Shown here: in pieces, positions 11,275 through 23,273 of the stretch | Numbering within the stretch: position 1 is the first letter of the stretch | How the letters are laid out: the number at the start of each line of letters is the position of its first letter | Source: Symbiodinium natans | Taxonomy: Eukaryota > Sar > Dinophyceae > Suessiales > Symbiodiniaceae | Direction of reading: 5' to 3' | Length of the DNA stretch: 64,000 nucleotides | Assembly (NCBI GenBank): GCA_905221605.1 | Contig: CAJNDS010000644.1 | Location: 1-64,000, forward strand | Translations under genes and position numbers: made by a program | Notes under the pieces: model-generated | What the model was told of the DNA's origin: nothing | The model's input: only the letters and a program-made list of their open reading frames with translations | The model's database searches: none

Positions 11275-11980
11275 CATCCCATTCATCTCTTTCATCGCGC
11301 TCGTCCCTTGCATGGCCCTGAGCTCCGAATCCTCCGAGTTCCCGGCATCATATATCACTTCGTCACCTGCGGCTCTGCTTTTGCTTGGGAGGAGCTTCGG
11401 ATTCGACGAGGACTCGAACTAAGCGTGTTCGAAGTGTCCATCATGGAATGGAGATGTCCGAAATCTGAAGCGTAGATTGTCGAGACGTGCAGGAAGAGGA
11501 AAACGAACCCCTGGAAACTGAGCCCGGCGAACATCCCGCTAAAATCCGCTAAACCTGCAAGCTGGGCGTCCCGACCATCCCGGACACTGCCATCTCCGTC
11601 TAATAAGGATGTGACGTGGCAGAACACGTTCTCACCTGAAGGGGCTGAGGGCGCTGTCTCTGGGATCTCTGATTCACTCTTGAGTTTCCTGGGGGATCGA
11701 CTTCAAGGGCAGCTGGGCAACTTTATCTGAGCAGCAAGAGGGCATGTGGAGCTAAGGTCCTTCAACGGAGAAGCGTGCGTTCCACACCAAGCCCGACCTT
11801 CGGAGAAGCCAGAAGAAGATCCCAAAAAAACACACACTAATCCCACGAAACCGGAGTCCCCGCCTTGGTGCCCCCACTTAATTGCGAAGCAAGTTGAAAG
11901 CCTCCGAAACAAAGGCCCGGGCCTCCATCGTTGGGACGAATGAACCCGAAGCCTTTGTCCTCGTGCCAGCGCAGTATGAC
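10039..11980 (-). CDS. Multi-exon RNA-binding protein: cold-shock, RS-rich and RanBP2 zinc finger
   Basis: The exons below are on the minus strand and inferred from splice signals and phase.
(1) 11980 to about 11900, after acceptor CTGCCCAG: a cold-shock domain start with the RNP1 motif KGFGFI (HEDKGFGFIRPNDGGPG).
(2) About 11703-11636: Ser/Pro/Glu-rich (RSPRKLKSESE), GT donor, phase 1.
(3) 11464-11367: ends SPRRIRSSSQAKAEPQ; its first two bases complete the preceding codon.
(4) 10950-10840: exactly 37 codons, an RS domain (RSRSRGSRSRSRSRRRS).
(5) 10608-10530: Ala/Val/Gly-rich in the phase-consistent frame, or RGG-like in another frame.
(6) 10284-10213: a RanBP2-type finger, WDCPNC then CFKC (C-x2-C-x10-C-x2-C).
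A further exon ends at a GT donor at 10039.
The parts suggest a nuclear pre-mRNA-binding or splicing factor in the style of ZRANB2. The second half of the cold-shock domain and both gene ends are not located. The neighbouring ankyrin gene is on the same strand. Confidence 0.55.
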
Positions 11981-13126
11981 CTGGGCAGGAATTTACTTGG
12001 GGACATGGTTGGGGCCCCAGGACCTCGAAAGTTTTGGGTTTTCTCGGCGGTAGCTCGCATTCGGCGATGCTGGTGTTGCAGTGCAAGGTTAGGAGATAAA
12101 TTAGGAGCGTGAATTCGGAGCTCCGACTAAACAGCCTATCAAATGCTTGAGTATCAATATACTTGAGTAGCAAAATACTAGTAAGGTGTGTGTGCTTGTG
12201 CAGGTTCTCGTGGCTGCCTGTGTGCCGTGGTGCCCTATGAGAGAGAGTCTGTGCATCGGTTGCTGCGAAAGAATGACGGATGCCTGAAGACACTTGGGCA
12301 CTGAGGCAACCAGCGGGTGCTGCTACCCGGGTGGCTAGCGAGGCCGACAAAATTACGCACCTGCAAAACACACCAACGCCCCTCAAAGAAGGGCCCCGGC
12401 TCCCCGCGGCATGGTATCTCGAGAGCCACCACCCGAATGAGCTGCGAGCCCAGCTGCAGCTGCGCAGAAGACGCGATTTTCTTTGAGACTTTGGCGCTTT
12501 CCAGGGCTTTCCTTACGTTGCATGTAGCAAAACTTGTGCAGAGTAGCAGAGGGGCCTGACATGGCCTTAAGGTTCTGCTACAAGAGCGCTGCCTGACATC
12601 AAGTTTGCTTAGGTTGTGAGTCTCGTGTAGCAGCGCATTCTGTTGGTTTTCTGAACAGGGTCAAATTCATTCAACAGCTCCAAACCAAGCCCCCTGATAC
12701 TCCAGATAAGCCGACGACGTTCATGATGTCATAACTTACTAATTTGGAGTTTCGTCTTCCTGCATTCAACAAAGGAGGAGGCAGTTTCTGCTTCCCATAG
12801 GGATCCTCTTGCAGAATGCAGAACCTAGCGAATGCTCAGTGAAACAACTGGGGTGAAGTGAAACTCAGGCCACTCTTGGACCTTTAGCTGCCAGGCCATA
12901 CTTCTGGCCCAATGGCCGTGCTTGTTCTCTCAGTGGCAAAACGGGTCGCCCACGAAAACAAGAGCAGCATGAGATCATGCTCAGCTCAGCGCGAACTAAA
13001 ACGTGCCGACCAGCCTAGACAAGTTGATGCTGGCCAATTGAATCGTGCTGACTGGTCTTGCAGCGATGGGGTGACAAACTAATTATTGGAAATTGGACTG
13101 AACTGAAGCAGGCTGAAGCACTCAGC
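11981..13126. other. Spacer between two minus-strand genes
   Basis: It probably contains the 5' exon(s) of the RNA-binding protein gene, but none can be fixed. No other motif is seen. Confidence 0.35.
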
Positions 13127-15858
13127 TCAGCCTCCATCCAGGGCCATCTGCAAGAAGCGTGGAATGGACTGGCCCCTGACAAAATCTGCCGCAGACCACC
13201 TGCGACAATTCCGAAGGTCTGCTTTAGCGCCGGCGGCGATGAGGGCCCCAGCACATTCCCATTGCGCCGTTCGGATGGCCTGAATCAACGGCGTGCTGCC
13301 GCGATGATGGTAGGAGAACTCCGTGAGGACGGTGGCGCGGCCGAACCGGTGCTGCAAGGATTTCGCCCCGTAGACGAGCCAACCAAGGGGCCCGATGTCA
13401 CGGGACTTCTTGAGCTGGAAGTCCACATCGGCTCGTAGCCCAATCAGGCGCTGCACCAGCCCTGCCGATCCCCCGCGAAAAAGCGCTGCAGCCCAAAGAG
13501 CCTCAGTTCACGCGGACAAACAAGACGAGGCAAAACGGAAATGGAACTGCTGGACTTCTCTAAACTTGCTGGAATCGTCGCACACTTCTTTTCAAACCTT
13601 TAGACGATAAAGAGTGGGGAAGAGAAGATGGGGACTATTCGGCCCGGAGCGCGCGTGAGAGCTCCAGTGGGTCCGGGCGACCCTGTTTTATGAGCTCCTC
13701 AACTGCTGCTGTCGCTGCGTATGAGGCTCCGGTCATCAACGGGGAGAACCCAAAGAGGTTGCCTGGGATCCGCAGCAACCTAGTAAAAAAAAAGACTAGC
13801 TGTTTGGCATAGTGTGTTTAGGCGGAACCAAGCAAGCAGCAGAAAAAACAAAAAACAAAAAAAGAGGTCCACGGAGATCTAGATTGCGGCCCAATGGATT
13901 GCCGCCTGCTGCGCAGAGGAGGCGAATGCCTTCCACATTGTCGGTCATCGCAGCAAAGACCAAGGCCGGCGCGAGCCCTCCCTCGAGGTTGGCTCTTGCT
14001 GAAAGCAGCAGCCGCGTGGCGTCATGGTGCTTGTAGCAGACTGCCAGGTCCAGTGCTGACATCCAAGGCGGAAAGCCCAGCACCGGCTCATCCTTCGAGG
14101 TGCGGCGGTTGACATCTGCCCGCCCTTCAAGGAGACCTTGGAGCACCTCGACATCCCCGGCTAAGGCGGCATAGTGCAGTGGCCGCCATCCCGCGCTGTC
14201 GGCTTTGCAGGCTTTCCGGAGGCCATTCTGGCGAAGGAACTCCGCCACTGCGTCCAGACGTCCACTGGCTCCACTGGCTCCACTGGCTCCACTCGTTCCA
14301 CTCGCTGAGGCGGCGTCATCGGAGTCATCGTTGCTGTCAAGCAAGCCCGCCACGTGCTCGATATCCAGCCCTCGCAAGTACACGCTCTGCAGGCTGAAGT
14401 TGCGACGGAAACCGGGCAGGTCGCCAGCTCGCAGGCAGCGCTTCAACTTCTGCAATATGATGCTGCGCATTACTGGCGCAAGCATCTGACGATCGCTCTC
14501 AATGCCGAATTCACCCTCCCCTACGGCTCCAGTCACAAAAGAGACTGCCGTGCCGACGACTTCGAAAGCTGCATCACTCTGGATAAGCACCCAGCTGCTG
14601 TTGCTTGACAGTTCTCTTGCGGTCCTTTCTACCCGACACCATCCGCGGTGGTTCCACGTCGTTGCCGAAAGCACCTTGCTCTCCTCGGGGCAGTCGAGCA
14701 CCGGACACAAAGCGAGAAAGAAGTAGCATTTTGCTACGTAGGCTGGGATGCTGCTGATGGCGTCCGCCTGCTGGCTGAGGCTGGCTTGATCAGCAGACTT
14801 CCGGTGCTGCTGGGGACAAGAGAAGAAGTCGTACCAGACGAACAACGCCTGCTCTTGAAACGCCCGCATGGGAAGGGGTTTGGCCGTGGGTACGGCAGAT
14901 TCTGTCACCATGTCCAGTGGCACAGAACCGTGGCTGCTCATGAGACGCTTCAAAGCATCCTGCAAAATACGCATTTGCTTGAAGTTGGGATCTGGGTGGT
15001 TCCTGGCAAGCCACTGATGCGAAACGAAAGCTGCCCTCCCCATGTCGTTGTGGAAGAGAACAAGCTCACCTTTGGCCTGCACGCAAACACAGGGAGCGCT
15101 CGACCGTTGCATTTGCCTCTGCCGTTGGGGGCACACAGCACAAATTAGAACAAATCTTGCGCAAGGCGCCCATGAAAGCCAGAGCCCACACATTATGGCT
15201 GCATCTTTCCAGATACCAGCAGCGTGCTTGCATAGCATATACACACATATGTATTGCTCTGCACACCATCCTTCAGAAATATCCGTGCGTCAGCTTGCAG
15301 ATTGGTCTTGGGGCTTCGGAATTGGAACATGGAGCAAGCTGAGATGCTTGTAGTTATACACGAGTGGCCATTTGCCCGACACGACATGCGTTCACATGAT
15401 GCTCTTTCCCTCCTCCCCCGCAAAATCTCAACTACTCACTTGGAAAGCTCACACGTCTCAAATGACATAAAACACTGCTTGTGAAGGCTCGGGCCTTCAG
15501 CTCCTCGTGCGACTCAACCTTTGTCATCTTCAACAGCATCTCCGCGGCTACGGTGTACATTGGGAAGTGCAGCTGGGCAGCCTGAAGTGCCCAAGGAACC
15601 CACCCGTTGTGCTTGGCTCAACTCTTGCCCTGAAAGCGCTCCAGTCCCAAGAAAGCTCCATTCCCTATTTAAGGGCAGCAGCCTCTACAAGAAAGAGTCT
15701 TGCCACTCAGTTCTGAAATATCGGAGCGATTCGTGTTTGATCAAGGGTGCTCCAAACAGTAGTATGTCTTGCCCGGGGGCATCAGCATCATCGCGCAGCG
15801 ATTTGGCACACAGCTCCAACGGAGTCGGAGGCTTCAGACCAGACACGCAGCAAGACAT
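13127..15858 (-). CDS. Ankyrin-repeat protein of the dinoflagellate FVSHQW family, at least five exons
   Basis: Exon 1 starts at ATG 15858 (MSCCVSGLKPPTPLELCAKS) and carries QDILLFGAPLIKHESLRYF. Exon 2 is about 15616-15489 (NGWVPWALQAAQLHFPMYTV…EELKAR) and ends at a likely GC donor, phase 0. Exon 3 runs from 15076, after a TGCAG acceptor, to about 13874. It holds AAFVSHQWLARNHPDP, a WYDFFSCPQ motif, SIPAYV, a W-x3-GWCRVE motif, a Gly/Ala/Ser linker from 12-bp repeats near 14275, and ankyrin repeats (WRPLHYAALAGDVEVLQGLL and two more). Exon 4 is 13779 to about 13640 (LFGFSPLMTGASYAA). Exon 5 is 13501-13127 with a last ankyrin unit (STPLIQAIRTAQ…AGAKADL) and the stop. The order of FVSHQW, WYD/GWCR and ankyrin blocks matches proteins I know to be abundant in Symbiodiniaceae; their biochemical role is unknown, and ankyrin repeats imply protein binding. 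The exon 1/2, 3/4 and 4/5 donors are not exactly resolved and may be GA or GC. Confidence 0.75.
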
Positions 15859-18800
15859 GATGCGCTGGCGTGACGCGAAGCTATGCGAAGCCTGAACCGA
15901 CCTACCTCAACAACCAACAAGTAAGAAGTGAAAATCCAGCGCTTGCGCATTGCGCACCTACGGGTAGGAGATTGACTACTTCAAGAAACTTGTGGAGGTC
16001 GGGTTACTGGAGCCCTCCGGAGGCAAATAGGCCAAACAACTTCAAGCGACAGGATTTGGAGAACTTTCTCGAGCCAGATGTTTAAGCTGCAGCACACATG
16101 AGCTCACCACTGAACATGAACTTGTCATGTTCTTGATCTTCCAACATCCTCAATGCCCAACGCCCCCACCGGGTCATTCGATGTCGCAAGTGCGCATATT
16201 GGTGTTCGGGTATTGGGGAAGGGAAGAGTGCGTGTGGCGTGAGGTCCTATGCCCAACTAAGAGGAGAAAACCAGACAAACGAGCAACGGGAACGACGCAC
16301 AGGCCCGCACTTTTCTCATTGGCCATGTCACCTCTACATCGGCTGCCCTTTGGGATGCACGGGTATTGTAAACCATGGGTTTTGCGATGTCCAAGGTCGA
16401 GACTGTCCCAGGTCAACAGGAGGAAAAAATGGCAAGGCTGCTGCGAAAACCGCACAGCGCAGGGGCAGTGGGCTTGCCTCCTTTTGGAGGCCGCTCAGTT
16501 CTGCTTGGATCCTCTCGACGGGAGACCAATATCCACTGAGTATGCCGATAGCCGAAAAGTCATGCAAGCGGTGTTCATCCCGTAGATGTCTGAGTCGGCC
16601 ACCGCTGTTCATCAAACATGCTTGGGGCCTCTTGGAATCTCATGAGACTCGACGACTCCGCCGAAGGGGCTTGAAGGGGCTTGAGGCTTTTAGGGCTTGC
16701 CGGTTCCTATCCAAAGTCCTTGTGAAGCCACCGTCAGCAGCGTCGGCCAGAAGACCTCAGGCAGTTGTTCATCTGTGTATCTAACCATCTCCACAATCAC
16801 AAACCAGGCACAGATGACGAAGGGTCTATTGCATGGAACTGAGTGCCAGAACACGACTCCAGACTTGTAAATGCGGGTGTTCCGGCTACGCTGTGATACT
16901 GCTACGCTGTGATTTGTCCCCGGAAGGCGGAAGAGCCACAAGCTGAGTTCCCGCACCGGCCTTCCGCCGGGCAGCAAATAAGTGCATGCCCTGGCCGGAT
17001 TGGGAAAACTCTCTTCCCGCAAACAAGCATGCTGCAGGACACTACAGTACTTAGTTTTGTTGTGGCCCCAAATCGATCGCATGTGGCAGCAAACCGTGGA
17101 CTCGCCCCTCAATGCTCAAGTCCTCCCCGGATCGCGCCTGGAAGGCCAGGCCTGGCCGCGAGCAAGACAATCTCTGCCCATGCCACCCTGCCACCCCTAG
17201 TGGCCAAACACCCTTCACCCCCAATATTGCATCATGTCCCTGCAGAAAACAACATGGAGAAACCACAAAGAAGAGTTCATGAAGTGGCGCAAGGAGGTTT
17301 AAACCCTTAGTCAGGGTGGTGGAGGTTTTTGTGTGCTTCCGCAGGCCACTCCCAGTGACCGCCTGTGCTAAGTCTAGCTTGTCTGCCTGCGTGAAACCCC
17401 TAAACCCCTAAACCCTCAGGCGTGGCGCCCGTAAACCCGGTCTGGCCGCCTGCTTGCGGATCGTGTTCGTCTCGACCCTGAGGCTGGTTGGGGTCGGGGT
17501 ACATCCAAGCAGAGTCAACAGCTTGAAGCTTCTCACATGTTGAGCTCGGCGGATCCTCATCCCTTACGGGCCGCCGATTCACGAGACCAGGGAATCGGGT
17601 AGCTGTTAAGGGTTTAGGGTTTGGGGTTTAGGGTGAGGGATTGGCGACCATAAGGGACGGTAGGAGCAAGAGTGCTTCAGGCGATTTTGCAGCTCCCGTG
17701 TGGCAAGGAAGGCAACCTAAACCCTTGACAACCCCTGAGCCGTCTGGGGGCTGGAAGCATAGGGCTTTGTCGATCCGCAACAGACCCTGCACCTGCCCCG
17801 AGCTCTCACTGGGCCGCCCTGCATCGTGGCCCCTTCTTCCGCCTTCGAAAAGCTTCGGGGGGTGGGGACATGCCGATCAAGAGCTTTAGGGCTTAGGGCT
17901 TTACAGAGCTGGGCATAGGGTTTCTGGCATATCTGAGGTTCATCAGAAACAGCTGGGAATACAAATACAAGTCTCGTAAAAAAGTCGACACTTTCTCTAT
18001 GACTTCCTTTATGTACGAAAGACATTTTCTATGTACAAGAAGTTATATCTTCTTATGTGTTAAACGCTGAAATGCTCACGTTTCTCTCGGTGTTTTTTAT
18101 TGGACTAAAAACCTGAAAAACGCATGGAGCTTTCTTCTATGTTTGTTGTCATTTGGTTGCTCTCCTCTTCCTTTTCAGGTCATGCTTTCTGGTTCTTGCG
18201 ATGTCTGGTCCCGGCTTCGCTTGAGTTTTCGGGTTTTGGAGGTTTTGTCCCGTCGTTGATTGCGCCATATGACTTTGATGCTCACATCAACGGTACATGT
18301 TTTTTGGCGCACGCGAGATCGCAGCATCTGGGTTTTTCTGTCTATGCTCTTGTGGACATGCCCTGCGGACACCTGTCGGGTAAGGTTTTGTGGTGCCCTT
18401 TAAGTGCTGCTTCGTCTCTATAATCTGTGCGTTGGACATGTCACGGGCTGCTAGTTTTGCATACGCTTCTCTTCGATTGGTGAACGAGTTCTCGCAGGCA
18501 TCTCTTTCGAGTGAGGTGGTGGATCCTACGTCTTTTCGCGTTCCTGCTGCTCTCGAGGAGTTTACTTGCTGTCCGTGACAGTTTACGTCAAGTAGAGACG
18601 CCTTCGCCCGAGCGCCGATGTTTCCTCTTCTTGTGAAGCCTGAAGTTGTTTAGTCTCTCTGCAGGCCATACGCCCTACGTGCTTATGCCGCTCCCCCCGG
18701 CACGCGATCCGAATTTGTTTTTTTGGTCTCCTTTTCGTCACCCTTTCATTAGTCTTCTGTTTGTCGCAGTTCTGTGGCTTCTTCTGAATTGGTGTGTGTC

Positions 18801-21050
18801 ACGCTGAAGTTTTGATCTTCCCTCGCTAGTACTTGTTTGTGCTTGAGTACTGGCTGGCTGTAATACTCTTGCATTGTGCATGTGCTCTGAGCGAGTTGTA
18901 GTATGTGTGCATTTTCTTGAGTTTGTTTGACAGTTTGATGCGGCGTCAAAGCGGCCGATAGGCTGCAACAATGGCTTCTTGACGATTGCTCTCCTGAGGA
19001 TCATTGGTGGTCAGGTCAGGCTACAATAAAATGCCCCATGAGAACGACGAGTAAAAAATAGGCTCAACTGAGATTTCTCTTTCACCTCGTTCAATCGATT
19101 TGTTTTTCCCTATCGTACGCTTCGAGTGCTACTTTATACTGTTTTGTGGGGCAATCAATACGCTTGCATGGAGACAAGATTCAAAAATATTTAATTACCT
19201 GCCGAGCCTAACGTAGAAAGCACAAGAAACATTGCAAAATCTAGCGAATCATAACTAACCATTAGAGCACCCTCAAATATAAGAAAATTAAGATTTCTTC
19301 GCCTGGCCATTAAGGATTTTGTATCATCATACTAAGCGCTTTATCTTTGCGGGAAACATATATTTAAGTGGGCTACAAAATGAGTCCGCTCGATGACTTT
19401 CATCGGCCAAAGACTGGCTCGGACTTTTCGCCTTGATGACTACCGCACTTCGGGAGTCAGAATAGACATGATCAAGTAGTGTCTTTTCCTCGATGACGCA
19501 AGCCATCTAAGGTCTAAAGCTATAAATGAATCTGCACGTTGGACTCTTGGGTTCTGTGGGTGAACTGGCTGCACCCTCCCGAAAAACCCTGAACCCCTAT
19601 GAGGCTGAAGGCTTTTACGTGTCAGTGGCTTTGGAAGGCGCCCTGGAAATGACAAAAGGCGCAGCACAAATCGAACCTGAGACTCCGCATTTCATGACCC
19701 TCTCCGCGTGAATCCGTGGTCCCACGCCTGAGCTTCCCATAAGGCAGCTGGCTGGCTTGGGCTCTCCTCCTGGCGATATATACGTGGTCAGTTTCCTACA
19801 TGTTGAGGAGATAGCCACATGAAGACATGAAGATGTGGAGACGTCTTCCCAGCTGCAGCGAGCCAAAGGTCTAACGTTTTGCGTGTGCTTCGGCGCCTGT
19901 ACTACGAACCGACTTACGCAAGGCCCTATGACCCATGAGGATCTGGAACCCTCAATCGGCTCGCGGTTTCCGAGCGTTGATGTCATTAAGATGCACTGGT
20001 AGGATAAGCTTGTCGCGATGCCCTTCCAAAACCCAAAAAGTCTTTCTGCGTGCGACGCCAAGTGCTGAATTCTTACTCCCGAGCTGAGGCATAAAGAATC
20101 CTTGAGGAACTCAACTCTTAGCTTCAAGTGCTTGCGAGCAGCTACACTTTTGCCACGGCTTTGCACCTACAAGTCAGGTTTGACCCTGACTCGGAAATCC
20201 ATAAACGCCCCTCAAGCATGGACTCGATGCCAAAACTCTCCTCGGTGCCAGGTTCTTGGATGTGCCCCGGCACGGTGTTGGCCATGCCCCATACGGTGAC
20301 AACGCCTTGAGGTCCTTAGAAGCTCCAGACCGCCAGACTTGGGCGGCCTGGTTTTGCCTTCCCGCTCAAATGCTGCAAAGATTCAACGACGGGGCAGAAA
20401 GAGGTCCTCACGCGTTTACGACTGCAAACTGGCCGTGTCTGACACTTCCGCAACCGCGCAGGATCACTAAACTGCCACAACACTTCCACCACATGGCATC
20501 GCAAAAATCAAAAGTCTCCAGCCATGGAGGTTGCAGATAAAGTACAAGACCCATGCATGCCCGCAGGACACACTCCCTCCCCCCTCAGAAGATTCGAGAG
20601 GGAAGGGTTGCAGAAGCTCGTCTGCTCAAGAAGTGTCGTCCAACTGATTTGAGATGTCAATGCCACTTCCTTACTGCTTCGGTGGCAGATCACACCCCCT
20701 TCGTCTCCGAACTCGACCGGTCCTCACTGTGGGTCCAAATCCCCCTCAGTTTCAGTTTGCCTCCGATTCGGAATCGCTGCGCAGCCAGACTTCCTGGTCC
20801 GAAGGCTGTTGATTGTTGTCGGCAGATGCCCTCCAAAGTAATCTTCACAAGTGCACATCACGTCAACTGGGAAACTAGAGGGTCACACACATCAGCAGTC
20901 CGTGGAACCTGAATTACGCGCAGAGGACCTCACCCCGTTTAAGGAAGGTCGGCCAGACAGCTATCTAGCCTCTACCATAGGAGTGTGTATGACACTGTCT
21001 ACTTGCCCCGAGAAACCTCAACCCAAATGGGAGGTCCCTCTCAGATTTTC
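15859..21050. other. No named gene; scattered candidate exons and TTTAGGG-like tracts
   Basis: I recognise no family here. Two minus-strand open pieces look like exons. About 16843-16760 lies between a CAG acceptor and a GT donor and contains FVICAWFVIVEMVRYTDEQL. About 20315-20175 contains GVVTVWGMANTVPG. TTTAGGG-like words occur on the C-strand at 17395-17420 and on the G-strand at 17607-17640, facing away from each other. 17.9-19.4 kb is AT-richer and featureless. Confidence 0.35.
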
Positions 21051-21180
21051 CTAGTTCAGCTCTTTCTTCTTCTTGTGCTTGGGCGTAGCAGCTGCTTGGG
21101 CCTTCGGCTTCCGGCCTGTCTCGCCCACTGTGGAGGTCACTTCGGCTTCCCTACCTTTTGGGGTTGATTTCTTGCCCTCT
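21051..21180 (-). other. Lys-rich C-terminal coding fragment
   Basis: On the minus strand a frame ends KGREAEVTSTVGETGRKP… followed by a KHKKKKELN tail and a stop at 21051. The core KGREA-x-VTSTV-x-E recurs on the plus strand at 22541-22590 (KGREAPVTSTVRES), so the pair is an inverted duplication of something once coding. The family is unknown; a basic tail like this is common in retroelement proteins and nuclear proteins. Confidence 0.3.
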
Positions 21181-23226
21181 TTTTGTGTCCCCAAATCCAC
21201 ACACCCTTCACCACCCGCACACTTCCACACTTGAACAGCCAGCAGAACCAGCCGACATACACGCAAACGCACACCACCCACCAAAGCCCAAAACCGAAAC
21301 CACAATACACCACACCCATTCACAATGAAAAAGCTGAGGTAAACACACACAGACACTGCAAGGTCACTGTTTTTTAATTTGGTGTCACTTCTGAGACTCC
21401 ATGCCTACCACCCTTTACCTACACACTGACACTTTCCTTGCACACTGAAGCCAAAGACATGCACCCGCAAACCAACCTACTTTCCAACCACAAATGCTTA
21501 CACACACACATATCCACAACGCTCTTGCACATGCGCACTCAGAAAAACAGCCGAAAACCACAAAATGCACATTCTTATGGATGTCTTTAAGTTCCGATTG
21601 CAGTTTTTTTCACTGTCTTTCTGGTCAATCGACAGCTTACCGGGCTGACAGCACTCACCAAAACACTTGCTGAACCAATCTGTTTGTGTTTTGGTTTAGG
21701 GTGGTTTCTCGAAACTCTCTCTTTCTGAAGCTTGCAACTCAACCGAGAGATCATCCCGACAAAAACCAAAGAAAAATTGAACAAAAGCAAGAGAAATTCT
21801 TTTCAGACGGAAAGGCAATTTGAACTGAAAAAAACAAAAAAAAGTGTTGCTGTGTATGAATCTGCTGCTGAATCTGAAAAAAATTGTCTAAGTTTCACGA
21901 CTCTGGCTTCTTTCCAGTGTTTTCTCGATTTCTCCAAAGTTCAAAGAAAAACCAATGTTTTTGCAGTTCTTGCTAACATTGAAAAAAACAATCACACTGA
22001 CCTCTCATCACAGCCAGAACAACTTGAGAGTCGCCTAGCCTCGATTTCCATTCCTTGACAAAGCTTCGATTGCATTCTCTTGTCTTTGATTTTCCAAAAT
22101 GACCAAACAGAAATTCAAGACACACGGAAATTTGACAAAAGATTGAGCAGAAGGAACTCTGCTTTCTTCAGGCTGGGTGCCCTCAATTCTTTGTCTTTCG
22201 TTTTTGGTTGCGTGTTGCAATTCTTCCCTGGATTCAGCACCATTCAACGAACTTTCAAAATTTCTGAAGTCTCCGAAAATGTTGAAAAAAACCTCAAAAT
22301 CAACACTTGATCACTTAAATTTGTTGAATTTACTCTGGTGTTTCGCTCGCTTCGCTCGCACTTATTCACATTCTGGTAATACACTTTGCAATTTTCAAGT
22401 GGCAATCTGAACGAATCAACACCACGGTTGAACTCGCCACCGATGTTGACTCTGCACCCTTCTTTTCTCCTCTTCTGCCTTCAGGCCTTGCACCAAAACC
22501 TAGAGAATCTGAAATTCAAGATGAGGGGCAGCAAAATTGATCGAAAAGGCAGGGAAGCTCCAGTGACCTCCACAGTCAGAGAAAGTTCCGGTTCCAAACA
22601 AGTTCACACTTTGCCGCCTTGCTGCCTGCTGTTCTAATTTTGGGGGAAGACTGACACAAGACTTAGACTGGAACCGACTGAGAGGCTTGTTTGTTTTACT
22701 TGCAACGAGGAGCTGTGAAAGCCAGATCTGGCTTCCCGTGTGTGAAAAAAACGCTGCAACTGGCTCGACTCCTAACTTGGGTTCCAATTTGAGGCTCCAA
22801 CCGGGTGGCCTTGTATGTTCACACAGGAAATCCAAAATCTAGGGCCCGTTTTCACTGCCCAGAATTGAGCTGCTTTTGGAACCCATTTGAGTTCAATAAC
22901 AATTGAAATCAACTCACAGAACAAACAAGATTTTTTCTATCGAATACTGTTTGCATCAACACTCAAGAAAACAAAAAAACGCCGTTGATACGCGTGTTCT
23001 TGGCTTGCTAAACTTGTCTTTAGCTGCATTCAAGACTTCAAGACAAAGCAGTCTTGCATTGTTCGTCCCCCTCCAATGCACAAGGACCCAGCCTGAAGGA
23101 TTTGCTGGAGCGCCTTCTTCGTGGCCCTGCAGCCTGCAGGTAGGTCAGCATTAAGGACGAATCTGAAAGTGAGACCCAACTTGGCACCAGCTTGAAGCTT
23201 AGTTGGCTAATCACGGATGCGTCCTT
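21181..23226. other. AT-richer stretch without a recognised gene
   Basis: Rich in GAAAAAA and CAAAAA words between 21.7 and 22.4 kb. It contains the plus-strand partner (22541-22590) of the Lys-rich fragment at 21051-21180. The end lies directly upstream of the LINE leader. Confidence 0.35.
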
Positions 23227-23273
23227 GCCAAATTCTTGGCAAGGCACCCATTGGCTTCGTCTTCACAGTCACC

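Noticed and set aside
17600-17640. A chromosome end (true telomere)
   Set aside because: The repeats are few, degenerate and internal, with tens of kilobases of other sequence on both sides.
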